NCBI GenBank assembly: GCA_902783065.1
Contig: CACZPV010000279.1
Span: forward strand, 1 to 7,237
DNA length: 7,237 bases
Reading direction: 5' to 3'
DNA from: an uncultured Ruminococcus sp.
GTDB taxonomy: Bacteria; Bacillota; Clostridia; Oscillospirales; Acutalibacteraceae
Positions 1 to 6,429 of this stretch are shown here, piece by piece. Each line of letters starts with the position of its first letter. The first letter of the stretch is position 1. The notes below the pieces were generated by a model that saw only the letters and a program-made list of their open reading frames with translations, had not been told where the DNA came from and searched no databases. Made by a program: the position numbers and the translations under genes.

Positions 1-3
1 AAA

Positions 4-77
4 CGCGCCGGGAGGGACTCGAACCCCCGACCTACTGGTTCGTAGCCAGTCACTCTATCCAGCTGAGCTACCGGCGC
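4..77 (-). tRNA. tRNA-Arg (anticodon ACG)
   Basis: The reverse complement folds as a complete 74-nt cloverleaf. The acceptor stem GCGCCGG/CCGGCGC is perfect. The D-arm is GCTC/GAGT, the anticodon stem ACTGG/CCAGT encloses the loop CTACGAA, and the T-arm has the loop TTCGAGT. The anticodon is ACG, read as ICG after A34 deamination by TadA in bacteria, and it decodes CGU/CGC/CGA arginine codons. The discriminator base is G. CCA is not encoded (the next bases are TTT), so CCA would be added enzymatically. It has its own promoter just upstream. Confidence 0.97.
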
Positions 78-103
78 ATATGATCCTATCGGATTACCTG
101 AAT

Positions 104-132
104 ATAATAACATAATACTAAAAAAAAAGCAA
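104..132 (-). promoter_or_regulatory. Sigma-A promoter of the tRNA-Arg gene
   Basis: On the minus strand TTGCTT (132-127) is followed by a 17-base spacer and TATTAT (109-104). A start near position 97 would give a 5' leader of about 20 nt, removable by RNase P. A run of nine Ts begins inside the -35 element and extends into the spacer. Spacing and position fit a dedicated tRNA promoter. Confidence 0.6.
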
Positions 133-159
133 GTATTATTTTTAAATTTTTTTGCAAAA

Positions 160-207
160 TATTATACGTTCTGTATATGTGTTACTATAGATACAGAGCG
201 TATAATA
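160..207 (-). terminator. Inverted repeat, possible terminator of the yfhO transcript
   Basis: Two 17-base arms (160-176 and 191-207) flank a 14-base loop. They match at 16 of 17 positions. The exception is a G·U pair if transcribed rightward and a C·A mismatch if transcribed leftward. The hairpin begins 17 bases after the yfhO stop, and in the leftward transcript it is followed by TTTTGC. The position suits a terminator separating yfhO from the tRNA promoter, but the stem is AT-rich and the T-run is short. A repeat element or operator is an alternative. Confidence 0.45.
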
Positions 208-224
208 CAAAATGCATAAAGCGA

Positions 225-2633
225 TTATTTTTTCTGAGTTTTTTTATTCTGCTTGTCAGTTGAATTATCAGCGGAATTTCGTTTTCTTTTAGTGACACGA
301 TTCAGAACAACGTAAGCAATTTCTATAGTAATTCCGGCGGCAGTAACAACTGCACCTGACGTCAGTCCCGGGGTCTGATACCGGAAAATAATCTCCGATG
401 TTTTATCAGCCGGAACCCTTACAGCCATAAATCCGATATTGACTTTTTCAATTTCAGCAGGGGAACCGTTTACTTCAGCAGTCCAGCCTGCCTCGTACGG
501 AATACTGAAAAATACAAGTTCATCTTTATTACCGGCAGTAAATTTCGCGGAAATGCGGTTGTTTTCAAATCTGAGATCGGAGCATACGTGCTTTCTTCTG
601 TTAGCGCAGTCAGATTCAAATTCGTTTTTAGGATAGGTATAATTTTCCAGATTTGTTTTGTGATCAAGTATATCCCCGTGTTTTTTTGCTTGTTCGTCAG
701 TGAGGACAATTGTTTTCAAAAGCATAAGGTGCATATCTTCTTCTTCGATATATACCTTAAACTCTTTTTCGGTGATATATTCGTCATAGGTAAATCCATA
801 TGGGATGTAATTCTCATTTTCAAATATGAAATAATGATGATCCTGTTTCAGCAGTTTCCACCCCGGCATATCTTCTGATGTCAGATCATATGAATCACTG
901 TCGTAATCGAACAGATATTTGACGGACAAAAGGCTTCTTATTCCATAAAAATCTGTTCCGGGCATAGATTTTACATATCTTCCGACACCAATTTTTTCAT
1001 AAAAATCCATAACAGAACCCGGAACAATACTGTGAAAAGCCTGTATAGACGGAATTTGCCAATACATAGATGTGTTATCCATGCCGCCGTAAAAATCAGA
1101 GCGTACTGTATTGATATCTTTCAGTTCATCATGAACAAAATTTTTATTGCCAAAAGCTGCCTGCGATATATAATTATATTTGTACGGAAATTTGTTGAAG
1201 CTGAATCCCACCAGCACGTTACCATATATGATGATAACCGCAGATAATGCCAGTGCAGTACTTTTAATAAACAGAGGCTTATTTTTACGAAGCCTTAACA
1301 GAACTTTGAAAGCGAGCAGGCTTACCAGAGCAATTGCAACCCATATCCAGAATCTGTCCGGATGGCTTTCAAGACCTATTTCCAGATTTGTTTCAGGAGC
1401 GTTGATCGGTGTACGCGGTGTCAGTCCGATCAGAACAGCTATGATTACGGTAATATAGAAAGTCCGGATATAGGCAGTCCTGAAATTGGTTTCCTCATTA
1501 TCCAACGCTGTAATAGTAGCCATAGTCAACATCATAGTAAACATATAGAACCATCTGGCATAATACATCGAATTGAACAGCTGGAATACCGAGTTAAGCA
1601 GCGGAACCAATGCGATAAAGGAAAGGAGCGGGATAAGCTTTCGCAGCCATTTTTCTTTATTAAGCTGATAGAAAGCGAGAACTCCGACCATGCTGAACAA
1701 AGGAAGCCATGCAGCCACACTTGCCCAACGTGCATTTGACATAGGCGCAAAATTAAGGTATGAAGGCATATCCGGAGGAAAGAAAAATGATTCGATGATA
1801 TGCGCATACTGCTGACTATTTTCGTATACAACAGCGTTCCAGTCATAGGGGAAGTTGCTGACTCTGGAGTTTTGTACAATTGCCATTACGGAGGGTACAA
1901 CAAGAATACCGGCACACAGAAAACCTGTTATAATTTCAAAAGCAAAAAGCAAAAATTCCTTTATACTCATTTTATAGCTTTTAAAGATCATTCTCAGGCA
2001 CCAGTATATGAAAATAAAAACAGCTTGTCCGGCAAAAAAGTAGTAATTTACAATTGCTTCAAGAAATACCGTAAAAGAAACGGCAAAACGTCGTTTCTCG
2101 TAAATATACATATCAATTGCAGCAAGCATCATAGGAAATGTGATCATAGCTTCATGAAAATGGTTGAAAACCATATTGTAGATACCAAAGCCTGAAAAAG
2201 CATAAATCAGAGCACCAAACATGGCATAGCGCTGTTCCTGTACATAGCGCCTTAAGAATATATATGCGAACATCGCCGCAAATCCGAATTTGAGCATCAA
2301 CAGCGGAGCCATAAGATACGGAACTGCCTCGCTGGGAAAGGGAATGGTGATCCAGAAGAACGGACTTCCCAACAAATAAAAACTGTATGAACCAACAATA
2401 TTTGCACCGAGATCGGTAGTATAACTCCAACCTATGTTGCCGCTGCGGATGGTATCGTGCATCATCTGATAGAATGGAATCTGTTGGGTAACAAAATCTC
2501 CGCTGAAAAGGAAAATTCCTCTTCCGGTGATAACGCATGATATCATAATCATAAATGCCAGACCTATCGCCCACAAAAAGGTCTGTATACATAGATTTTC
2601 TTTAACGGGGCGCAGAAGTTGTTTTCGGGTCAT
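225..2633 (-). CDS. YfhO-family polytopic membrane protein (putative GT-C-type glycosyltransferase)
   Basis: An 802-residue integral membrane protein of the YfhO family (PF09586). B. subtilis YfhO and its Listeria counterpart act with a GtrA/CsbB-type partner to put sugars on lipoteichoic acid, using polyprenyl-phosphate donors outside the membrane; transfer of that role here is inference. A first membrane segment (about 16-36) is followed by the family-typical loop SGDFVTQQIPFY (44-55), whose Asp46 is the expected GT-C-type acidic residue, and by WSYTTDLGANIVGSYSFYL. Roughly a dozen hydrophobic segments follow. A large soluble, probably extracytoplasmic part covers about 485-755, then a last membrane segment (about 759-777) and a Lys-rich cytoplasmic tail. 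The length is near the family norm. The start is supported by AAAGGAG (2647-2641) seven bases before ATG. No glycosyltransferase partner gene is visible in the window. Confidence 0.93.
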   Translation of the reverse strand: MTRKQLLRPVKENLCIQTFLWAIGLAFMIMISCVITGRGIFLFSGDFVTQQIPFYQMMHDTIRSGNIGWSYTTDLGANIVGSYSFYLLGSPFFWITIPFPSEAVPYLMAPLLMLKFGFAAMFAYIFLRRYVQEQRYAMFGALIYAFSGFGIYNMVFNHFHEAMITFPMMLAAIDMYIYEKRRFAVSFTVFLEAIVNYYFFAGQAVFIFIYWCLRMIFKSYKMSIKEFLLFAFEIITGFLCAGILVVPSVMAIVQNSRVSNFPYDWNAVVYENSQQYAHIIESFFFPPDMPSYLNFAPMSNARWASVAAWLPLFSMVGVLAFYQLNKEKWLRKLIPLLSFIALVPLLNSVFQLFNSMYYARWFYMFTMMLTMATITALDNEETNFRTAYIRTFYITVIIAVLIGLTPRTPINAPETNLEIGLESHPDRFWIWVAIALVSLLAFKVLLRLRKNKPLFIKSTALALSAVIIIYGNVLVGFSFNKFPYKYNYISQAAFGNKNFVHDELKDINTVRSDFYGGMDNTSMYWQIPSIQAFHSIVPGSVMDFYEKIGVGRYVKSMPGTDFYGIRSLLSVKYLFDYDSDSYDLTSEDMPGWKLLKQDHHYFIFENENYIPYGFTYDEYITEKEFKVYIEEEDMHLMLLKTIVLTDEQAKKHGDILDHKTNLENYTYPKNEFESDCANRRKHVCSDLRFENNRISAKFTAGNKDELVFFSIPYEAGWTAEVNGSPAEIEKVNIGFMAVRVPADKTSEIIFRYQTPGLTSGAVVTAAGITIEIAYVVLNRVTKRKRNSADNSTDKQNKKTQKK

Positions 2634-2895
2634 TTGAAAGCTCCTTTGTATTTACATATTTTAGTTGATTGTAAAAGTCTGAAATTCTTTTATCCATGCG
2701 GTTTTAGATATCGTGTTTACATTTTTTCTCCGCTGTAATCCGTCGTTTATTTCTCTTAATCATCGAAAACGACTACTTTTTGACTTTCAGGACGTGGGTC
2801 GTGCAGCGGCAGGCGGCACAAATCATTTTATGATTGTTGTTGGAATTATTGAGGTCATGTATTGTGCGGCTGCGAAATAAACACGTTATTGTGCC

Positions 2896-2914
2896 TGATA
2901 TAAAAATTATATCA
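2896..2914 (-). promoter_or_regulatory. Dyad TGATATAA-AAA-TTATATCA with a possible extended -10 for yfhO
   Basis: This is a perfect 8-base inverted repeat around AAA. Read leftward it contains TGATATAAT, a TGn-TATAAT extended -10 element (2914-2906), without a clear -35. If active, transcription would start near 2899 and give yfhO an unusually long leader of about 265 nt. It could equally be an operator. No better leftward promoter was found closer to yfhO. Confidence 0.3.
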
Positions 2915-3095
2915 TTTCTTTTAATAAAAATCTATAGTTTTTGTGCAAAATAATCGACCGGCGAGCCGCCAGAGACTGAATGTGAAATTTTTTTGTTCAC
3001 CACAGATGTTATGCACCGCTGCCAACTATAATTTTAAACTTCTGTTTAATTCAGACAAAATTAATAATTTATCTCTGTATTATTGATATATTATC

Positions 3096-3104
3096 TGTTA
3101 TAAT
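3096..3104 (+). promoter_or_regulatory. Extended -10 promoter of the CBS-domain gene
   Basis: TG-T-TATAAT matches the extended -10 form, which can work with a weak -35. The best -35 candidate, CTGTAT at 3075-3080, is poor (18-base spacer). Transcription would start near 3111, giving a leader of about 60 nt before the ATG at 3173. Confidence 0.5.
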
Positions 3105-3172
3105 TATGAAAACACTAAAAGTAGGTGCAGTCTGCCGAATTTTTAATTGGCTGATGATCAGAGGATGATTTT

Positions 3173-3601
3173 ATGAATTTGTTTTATCTGCTGAAACCAA
3201 AAGCAATGGTTTATTTTCTGACTAATAAACACACTATTCGTCAAGGATTGGAAATCATGAGGGCGCATGGCTATACGGCGATTCCTGTAATTAATGAAAA
3301 CGGAGAATACATAGGTACTGTCAGTGAGGGGGATTTTTTGTGGCACCTTATCAGATTCAGTGACAGGGATCTGAGATCACAGGAATATTATTCCATTGTT
3401 GATATCGTAAATGAGGAGAGGAATCTTCCTGTAAAAACCAATGTATCTATGGATGAACTTCTGCTCAGGGTTATGGATCAGAATTTTGTACCTGTAATCG
3501 ATGACCGGAATGTTTTTATCGGAATTATCACCAGACGTGATATCATCAAGTATTTTTATCAGAAAGAACATAATGATTTACCCGACCTGAACCGAAATTG
3601 A
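3173..3601 (+). CDS. Two-CBS-domain protein, DarB/CbpB-like (possible c-di-AMP sensor)
   Basis: A 142-residue stand-alone Bateman module. CBS1 covers about residues 8-60, with GYTAIPVINENGEYIGTVSEGDF, and CBS2 about 76-128, with FVPVIDDRNVFIGIITRRDI. CBS pairs bind adenine nucleotides. Length, the GYTAIPV segment and the terminal GI.TRR segment resemble Bacillus DarB (YkuL) and Listeria CbpB, as I recall those sequences. These proteins bind c-di-AMP and, when free of it, interact with Rel and (in Bacillus) pyruvate carboxylase. That assignment is inference; a different adenylate ligand is possible. No signal peptide or membrane segment is seen. AGAGGA (3160-3165) lies seven bases before the chosen ATG. 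No clear intrinsic terminator follows, so some read-through into tatD is possible. Confidence 0.9.
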   Translation: MNLFYLLKPKAMVYFLTNKHTIRQGLEIMRAHGYTAIPVINENGEYIGTVSEGDFLWHLIRFSDRDLRSQEYYSIVDIVNEERNLPVKTNVSMDELLLRVMDQNFVPVIDDRNVFIGIITRRDIIKYFYQKEHNDLPDLNRN

Positions 3602-3624
3602 ATATCCTTTGCCGTAATAGTCAG

Positions 3625-3654
3625 AGTTGTTACAAAAAGGTTATAGTTGTGACA
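3625..3654 (+). repeat. Direct repeats AGTTGTTACA / AGTTGTGACA, 20 bp apart
   Basis: The two decamers at 3625-3634 and 3645-3654 differ at one base. Their starts are exactly 20 bp apart, about two helical turns, so both would face the same side of the DNA. They end ten bases before the -35 element of the tatD promoter. The geometry suits an activator-binding pair, but the regulator is unknown. Confidence 0.45.
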
Positions 3655-3664
3655 TAGTTTTTGG

Positions 3665-3693
3665 TTTACTTGTGCAAAAAATTGTTTTATAAT
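3665..3693 (+). promoter_or_regulatory. Sigma-A promoter of the tatD-SDR-ThyX-like operon
   Basis: TTTACT (3665-3670), a 17-base spacer and a perfect TATAAT (3688-3693). Transcription would start near 3700, giving a leader of about 80 nt that includes the dyad at 3731-3745. Confidence 0.6.
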
Positions 3694-3730
3694 TGATAAG
3701 GCATATTTTTCTGATGTTTTTAAAGAAAAG

Positions 3731-3745
3731 CTGATGCTGCATCAG
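3731..3745. repeat. 15-bp perfect dyad CTGATGC-T-GCATCAG
   Basis: Seven-base arms around a single T, located just downstream of the predicted start of the tatD transcript. The very short centre suits a protein-binding operator better than an RNA hairpin. As RNA it could still form a 6-bp stem with a 3-nt loop. Confidence 0.4.
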
Positions 3746-3780
3746 TAACGGATTAAAATAACATGGGGTTTTTGATTTAT

Positions 3781-4545
3781 ATGAAAAATATTTTTGATAC
3801 ACATGCACATTATGATGATAAAGCTTTTGATGAAGACAGGGATGCACTGTTTTCGTCTATGTTTGCCGAAAACGTCTGCTGTGTAGTCAATCAGGGAACT
3901 GATATTGCATCCTCAATGCGTTCCATTGAATTTGCTGAAAAATATGACGGGGTATATGCTTCTGTGGGCTTGCATCCTGAATGTCTTAATGAGAACAGTA
4001 TGTCTGATATCAGTGAAATTGAAAAGCTTGCTGCTCATCCGAAGACAGCGGCAATTGGTGAAATAGGACTGGATTATTATTACGATATTTCTAAAGATCT
4101 TCAGAAACGTGTTTTTATTGCACAGATCGAACTGGCAAATGCCCTTTCCATGCCGGTCAATATCCACGACAGGGAAGCTCACGGAGATACAATGGACATT
4201 CTCAGGCAGATGAAACCTAAGGGGATCCTGCATTGCTTTTCGGGGAGCGTGGAAATGGCAAAAGAAATTGTCGGACTCGGAATGTATATCGGTATAGGCG
4301 GTGTAGTAACTTTTAAGAATGCCCGGAAGACGGTAGAAGTTGTATCTGAAATACCGCTGGAGCGGATAGTGCTGGAAACAGATTGTCCTTACCTTTCCCC
4401 TGTTCCCAACAGGGGAAAACGAAACGATTCCACCAATATAAGGTATGTAGCACAGCGAATTGCAGAAATTAAGAGTCTGACAGAAGCAGAAGTACTTAAT
4501 ACGACAAAAGCAAATGCGAAAAGAGTATATAATATAAAAATATGA
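3781..4545 (+). CDS. tatD: TatD-family metal-dependent hydrolase (DNase)
   Basis: A 254-residue TIM-barrel amidohydrolase of the TatD family, which includes Mg2+-dependent 3'-5' exonucleases/DNases (E. coli TatD, YcfH). The expected metal ligands are all present: His8 and His10 in FDTHAHYDD, Glu94 in AIGEIGLDYYYD, His129 in NIHDREAHGD, His151 in LHCFSGS and Asp201 in LETDCPYLSP. Length matches the family. I chose the ATG at 3781 because homologues begin just before the (I/F)FDTHAH motif. An in-frame ATG at 3763 would add MGFLIY. Neither start has a strong ribosome binding site, unlike the other genes here, so translation may be modest. It is first in a probable operon with the dehydrogenase 29 bases downstream. 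It is predicted cytoplasmic. In many Firmicutes tatD sits by metG or rnmV/ksgA, which are absent here. Confidence 0.94.
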   Translation: MKNIFDTHAHYDDKAFDEDRDALFSSMFAENVCCVVNQGTDIASSMRSIEFAEKYDGVYASVGLHPECLNENSMSDISEIEKLAAHPKTAAIGEIGLDYYYDISKDLQKRVFIAQIELANALSMPVNIHDREAHGDTMDILRQMKPKGILHCFSGSVEMAKEIVGLGMYIGIGGVVTFKNARKTVEVVSEIPLERIVLETDCPYLSPVPNRGKRNDSTNIRYVAQRIAEIKSLTEAEVLNTTKANAKRVYNIKI

Positions 4546-4574
4546 GCTGAGATATTGCAGATGGAGGGAAGAAA

Positions 4575-5324
4575 ATGAAAGCGTTGATAACCGGCGCCAG
4601 TTCGGGAATAGGAAGAGATATTGCCCGTGCGCTTGTATGCAGAGGCTGGGATGTGATACTTGTCGCAAGACGGGCAGACAGACTGATGGAGCTTAAAAAA
4701 GAACTTGGAAAACACGCAAGCTGTGTACGCTGTGATGTTTCTCATTATGATGAATGTATCAAGCTGCATGAAGTACTCCAGAATCAGGATATTGAAATGC
4801 TTGTCAACTGCGCCGGATTTGGTGTGTGCGGTTTTTTTACAGAAACTTCTCTCGAAAAAGAAATGGAAATGATTGATACCAATATCAAAGCAGTGCATAT
4901 TCTGACTAAATTGTTTTTACAGGACTTTATGCTGAAAAACAAAGGGTATATCCTTAATGTTGCATCAATTGCCGGATTTTTCTCCGGACCATTGATGGCA
5001 ACTTATTATGCCACAAAAAACTATGTAGTCAGTATGACCGGTGCTGTTTATGAGGAACTGAAAAGACGCGGCAGTAAGGTTAAAATCAGTGCCTTTTGCC
5101 CGGGCCCTGTAGATACGGAATTCAATAAGGTCGCTCACGTAAAATTCTCTACAGCGCCAATAGACAGTAAAACAGCTGCAACACAGGCTTTGGACGGACT
5201 GATGCAGGGGAAACTGTATATTATTCCGACTGTGAAAATGAAGGGGCTTAAATTCGTTAAACGGCTGCTTCCGGATCAGACAATAACTCATTTTGGTTAT
5301 AAGTTTCAGAAAAAGAAAAGGTAA
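4575..5324 (+). CDS. SDR-family NAD(P)-dependent oxidoreductase
   Basis: A 249-residue classical short-chain dehydrogenase/reductase with a Rossmann fold. Visible motifs are the dinucleotide-binding TGASSGIG (6-13), Asp54 in CDVS, NCAG (78-81), the structural Asn103, and the catalytic set Ser131, Tyr144 and Lys148 (Y-Y-A-T-K), followed by CPGPVDTEF (175-183). Basic residues after beta-2 (ARR, 31-33) suggest NADP(H) preference. The general form is that of the DltE/YqjQ-like group of short-chain dehydrogenases, whose substrates are mostly unknown, so no substrate can be named. The C-terminus ends in a basic KFQKKKR tail. GGAGG (4563-4567) stands seven bases before the ATG. It lies 29 bases after tatD and 31 bases before the next gene, consistent with one operon. 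Confidence 0.95.
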   Translation: MKALITGASSGIGRDIARALVCRGWDVILVARRADRLMELKKELGKHASCVRCDVSHYDECIKLHEVLQNQDIEMLVNCAGFGVCGFFTETSLEKEMEMIDTNIKAVHILTKLFLQDFMLKNKGYILNVASIAGFFSGPLMATYYATKNYVVSMTGAVYEELKRRGSKVKISAFCPGPVDTEFNKVAHVKFSTAPIDSKTAATQALDGLMQGKLYIIPTVKMKGLKFVKRLLPDQTITHFGYKFQKKKR

Positions 5325-5355
5325 CGAAAAAATAGAAGGTTAACAGGAGGATCCT

Positions 5356-5988
5356 ATGCTGAAAGTAGAAAGAGTTGAAGTTATGAACTTGCACAATGCC
5401 ATAAGAGGAGCAAGAAATCCTATGAACAGCTGGGCAAGATCTGACAGTGGTTTTGACGAAAACGGAAATTTTATATTGGGCGAAAATGATCTTGCTTTGG
5501 CAGTGAAACTGCGCAAAGCCGGAAGTGACCACAGAAAGTATCTGAGACAGGTGTTTGTGACAGCTGATATTACGGCACCTATGTACTGGTGGAAGGAGTA
5601 TGATACCTACAAGGTCGGTACTGTTGCTAATTCTACCAGTACTATGCATAAAATTACCTCAGCGCCTTTTTCAATGGAGCAGTTCAGCTGCGATCAGATG
5701 GATGAGGAAACAAAAATGCAAATGCAGAATGTGATAAATTATCTGGAAAAGCTTCGTCTGAAGTATCTTGAAAATAAGAATAAACAGATATGGTATGATA
5801 TTATTCAGTTTCTTCCGTCAAGCTATAACCAGATGAGAACCTGCACGATGAATTATGAAAATCTGATCGCTATGTATTATTCAAGATGTCATCACAAGCT
5901 TGATGAATGGCATGTTTTTTGTGATGAGTTTGTTGCTGAATTGCCATATGCGAATGAATTGATAATTGCAAAAGATACATGTATGTAA
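5356..5988 (+). CDS. Conserved hypothetical protein, possible ThyX-fold protein lacking the RHR motif
   Basis: A 210-residue soluble protein, translated from an excellent site (AGGAGG, 5345-5350, five bases before ATG). I do not recognise it with certainty. By eye its order of motifs resembles flavin-dependent thymidylate synthase ThyX. The segment around 76-98, ending VGTVANSTSTMH, lines up with the ThyX signature RHR-x7-S plus its following N-E-x-S-x-R-Y. The later segment LPSSYNQMRTCTMNYENL (153-170), then a helix with Arg177, resembles the C-terminal ThyX block. In this alignment RHR is replaced by Tyr85-Lys86-Val87, while Asn92 and Ser95 are kept. If correct, the dUMP/FAD-binding arginines are lost, so thymidylate synthesis is doubtful and the role is unknown. 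A coiled or helical stretch with many Lys/Glu covers about 112-145. It is last in the tatD-SDR operon, before a strong terminator. The fold assignment is inference; the reading frame itself is secure. Confidence 0.85.
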   Translation: MLKVERVEVMNLHNAIRGARNPMNSWARSDSGFDENGNFILGENDLALAVKLRKAGSDHRKYLRQVFVTADITAPMYWWKEYDTYKVGTVANSTSTMHKITSAPFSMEQFSCDQMDEETKMQMQNVINYLEKLRLKYLENKNKQIWYDIIQFLPSSYNQMRTCTMNYENLIAMYYSRCHHKLDEWHVFCDEFVAELPYANELIIAKDTCM

Positions 5989-6015
5989 ATCAGATAAACT
6001 TTTAGTATAATTTAT

Positions 6016-6060
6016 TGCTATTCGGAAAACCCTACATTATATATAGTAATACGAATAGTA
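6016..6060. repeat. Imperfect inverted repeat between stop codon and terminator
   Basis: Nine-base arms (6016-6024 and 6052-6060, with one G·U pair) enclose 27 AT-rich bases. The repeat lies in the 3' untranslated part of the operon transcript, just before the main terminator. It could be a 3' stabilising stem, or chance in AT-rich DNA. Confidence 0.25.
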
Positions 6061-6075
6061 TAATAGGAAATACTG

Positions 6076-6115
6076 TCCGGATGTTTCTGCTGATGCAGAA
6101 ACATCCGGATTTTTT
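6076..6115 (+). terminator. Intrinsic terminator of the tatD-SDR-ThyX-like operon
   Basis: Perfect 15-base arms (TCCGGATGTTTCTGC at 6076-6090 and its complement at 6095-6109) with a TGAT loop, followed by six Ts (6110-6115). This is a textbook Rho-independent terminator, 87 bases past the last stop codon. The T-run is on the plus-strand side only. Confidence 0.95.
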
Positions 6116-6201
6116 GTTGCAAAGTTGTTACTGAATTACAGCGTAGGGATTTAATAAAAAATTGATTTTTTCAGATTAATATTTGATGCTAAGAGAATAA
6201 A

Positions 6202-6300
6202 ATGCCGAAAAATGGCTTATTTAATGTAATTCCTATTCTGCTGACCGTAGCTGTAAGTCAGACAAGAGTAAAAAAAGCCGGTTTCAATTATTTTAACTAA
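6202..6300 (+). CDS. Doubtful 32-residue small ORF
   Basis: ATG to TAA, encoding a peptide that begins MPKNGLFNVIPILLTVAVSQ: a short hydrophobic stretch followed by a basic, aromatic end. The only upstream purine run is a weak AAGAGA (6191-6196), five bases before the ATG, and no clear promoter precedes it. It may be a small membrane peptide, but a chance ORF is more likely. Confidence 0.15.
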   Translation: MPKNGLFNVIPILLTVAVSQTRVKKAGFNYFN

Positions 6301-6429
6301 TGTAACAATTTTAACAGAATTGTGCAACCTTCAAGAGGTAAATATAGGAAATAACAAAATAAATATATTTAAAAACCGCATAAAAACGCAGTTTATGAAA
6401 AATGACTTAAAATGGAAAAATTTTACAGG

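Larger units (their letters stand above)
2634..3172. other. Divergent intergenic region between yfhO and the CBS gene
   Basis: This 539-base region lacks any convincing gene. AT-rich DNA alternates with GC-rich islands near 2791-2819, 2866-2874, 2955-2972 and 3012-3022. The islands share complementary words: GCAGCGG at 2804-2810 and CCGCTGC in the fourth island. It also holds a 7-base inverted repeat (GTCGTTT/AAACGAC, 2742-2748 and 2767-2773), a perfect 8+3+8 dyad at 2896-2914 and GTGAA/TTCAC at 2982-3000. Part of it is probably the 5' leader of yfhO, and the right end carries the CBS gene promoter. I see no known riboswitch consensus. Confidence 0.5.

Noticed and set aside
470..2592. Several open frames of 70-150 codons on both strands inside the yfhO coding region
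   Set aside because: They lie wholly inside a frame with clear family motifs and membrane segments, have no ribosome binding sites of note, and their translations show no recognisable domain.
2780..2785. TTGACT on the plus strand, a possible -35
   Set aside because: The expected -10 position falls in a GC-rich island with no TATAAT-like sequence.
3165..3176. ATG ATT TTA TGA mini-frame overlapping the CBS gene start
   Set aside because: It is three codons long and begins inside the likely Shine-Dalgarno region, so it is not a credible translated unit.
3913..5649. Minus-strand frames opposite tatD, the SDR gene and the ThyX-like gene (up to 251 codons)
   Set aside because: Their sense-strand partners carry complete catalytic motifs and good ribosome binding sites. 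The antisense products are Phe/Cys/Ser-rich and featureless, as expected for shadows of genuine genes.
6123..6132. AGTTGTTACT, a near copy of the decamer repeated upstream of tatD
   Set aside because: A single 9/10 match in 7 kb is expected by chance at roughly this frequency, and it lies just after a terminator, away from a promoter.
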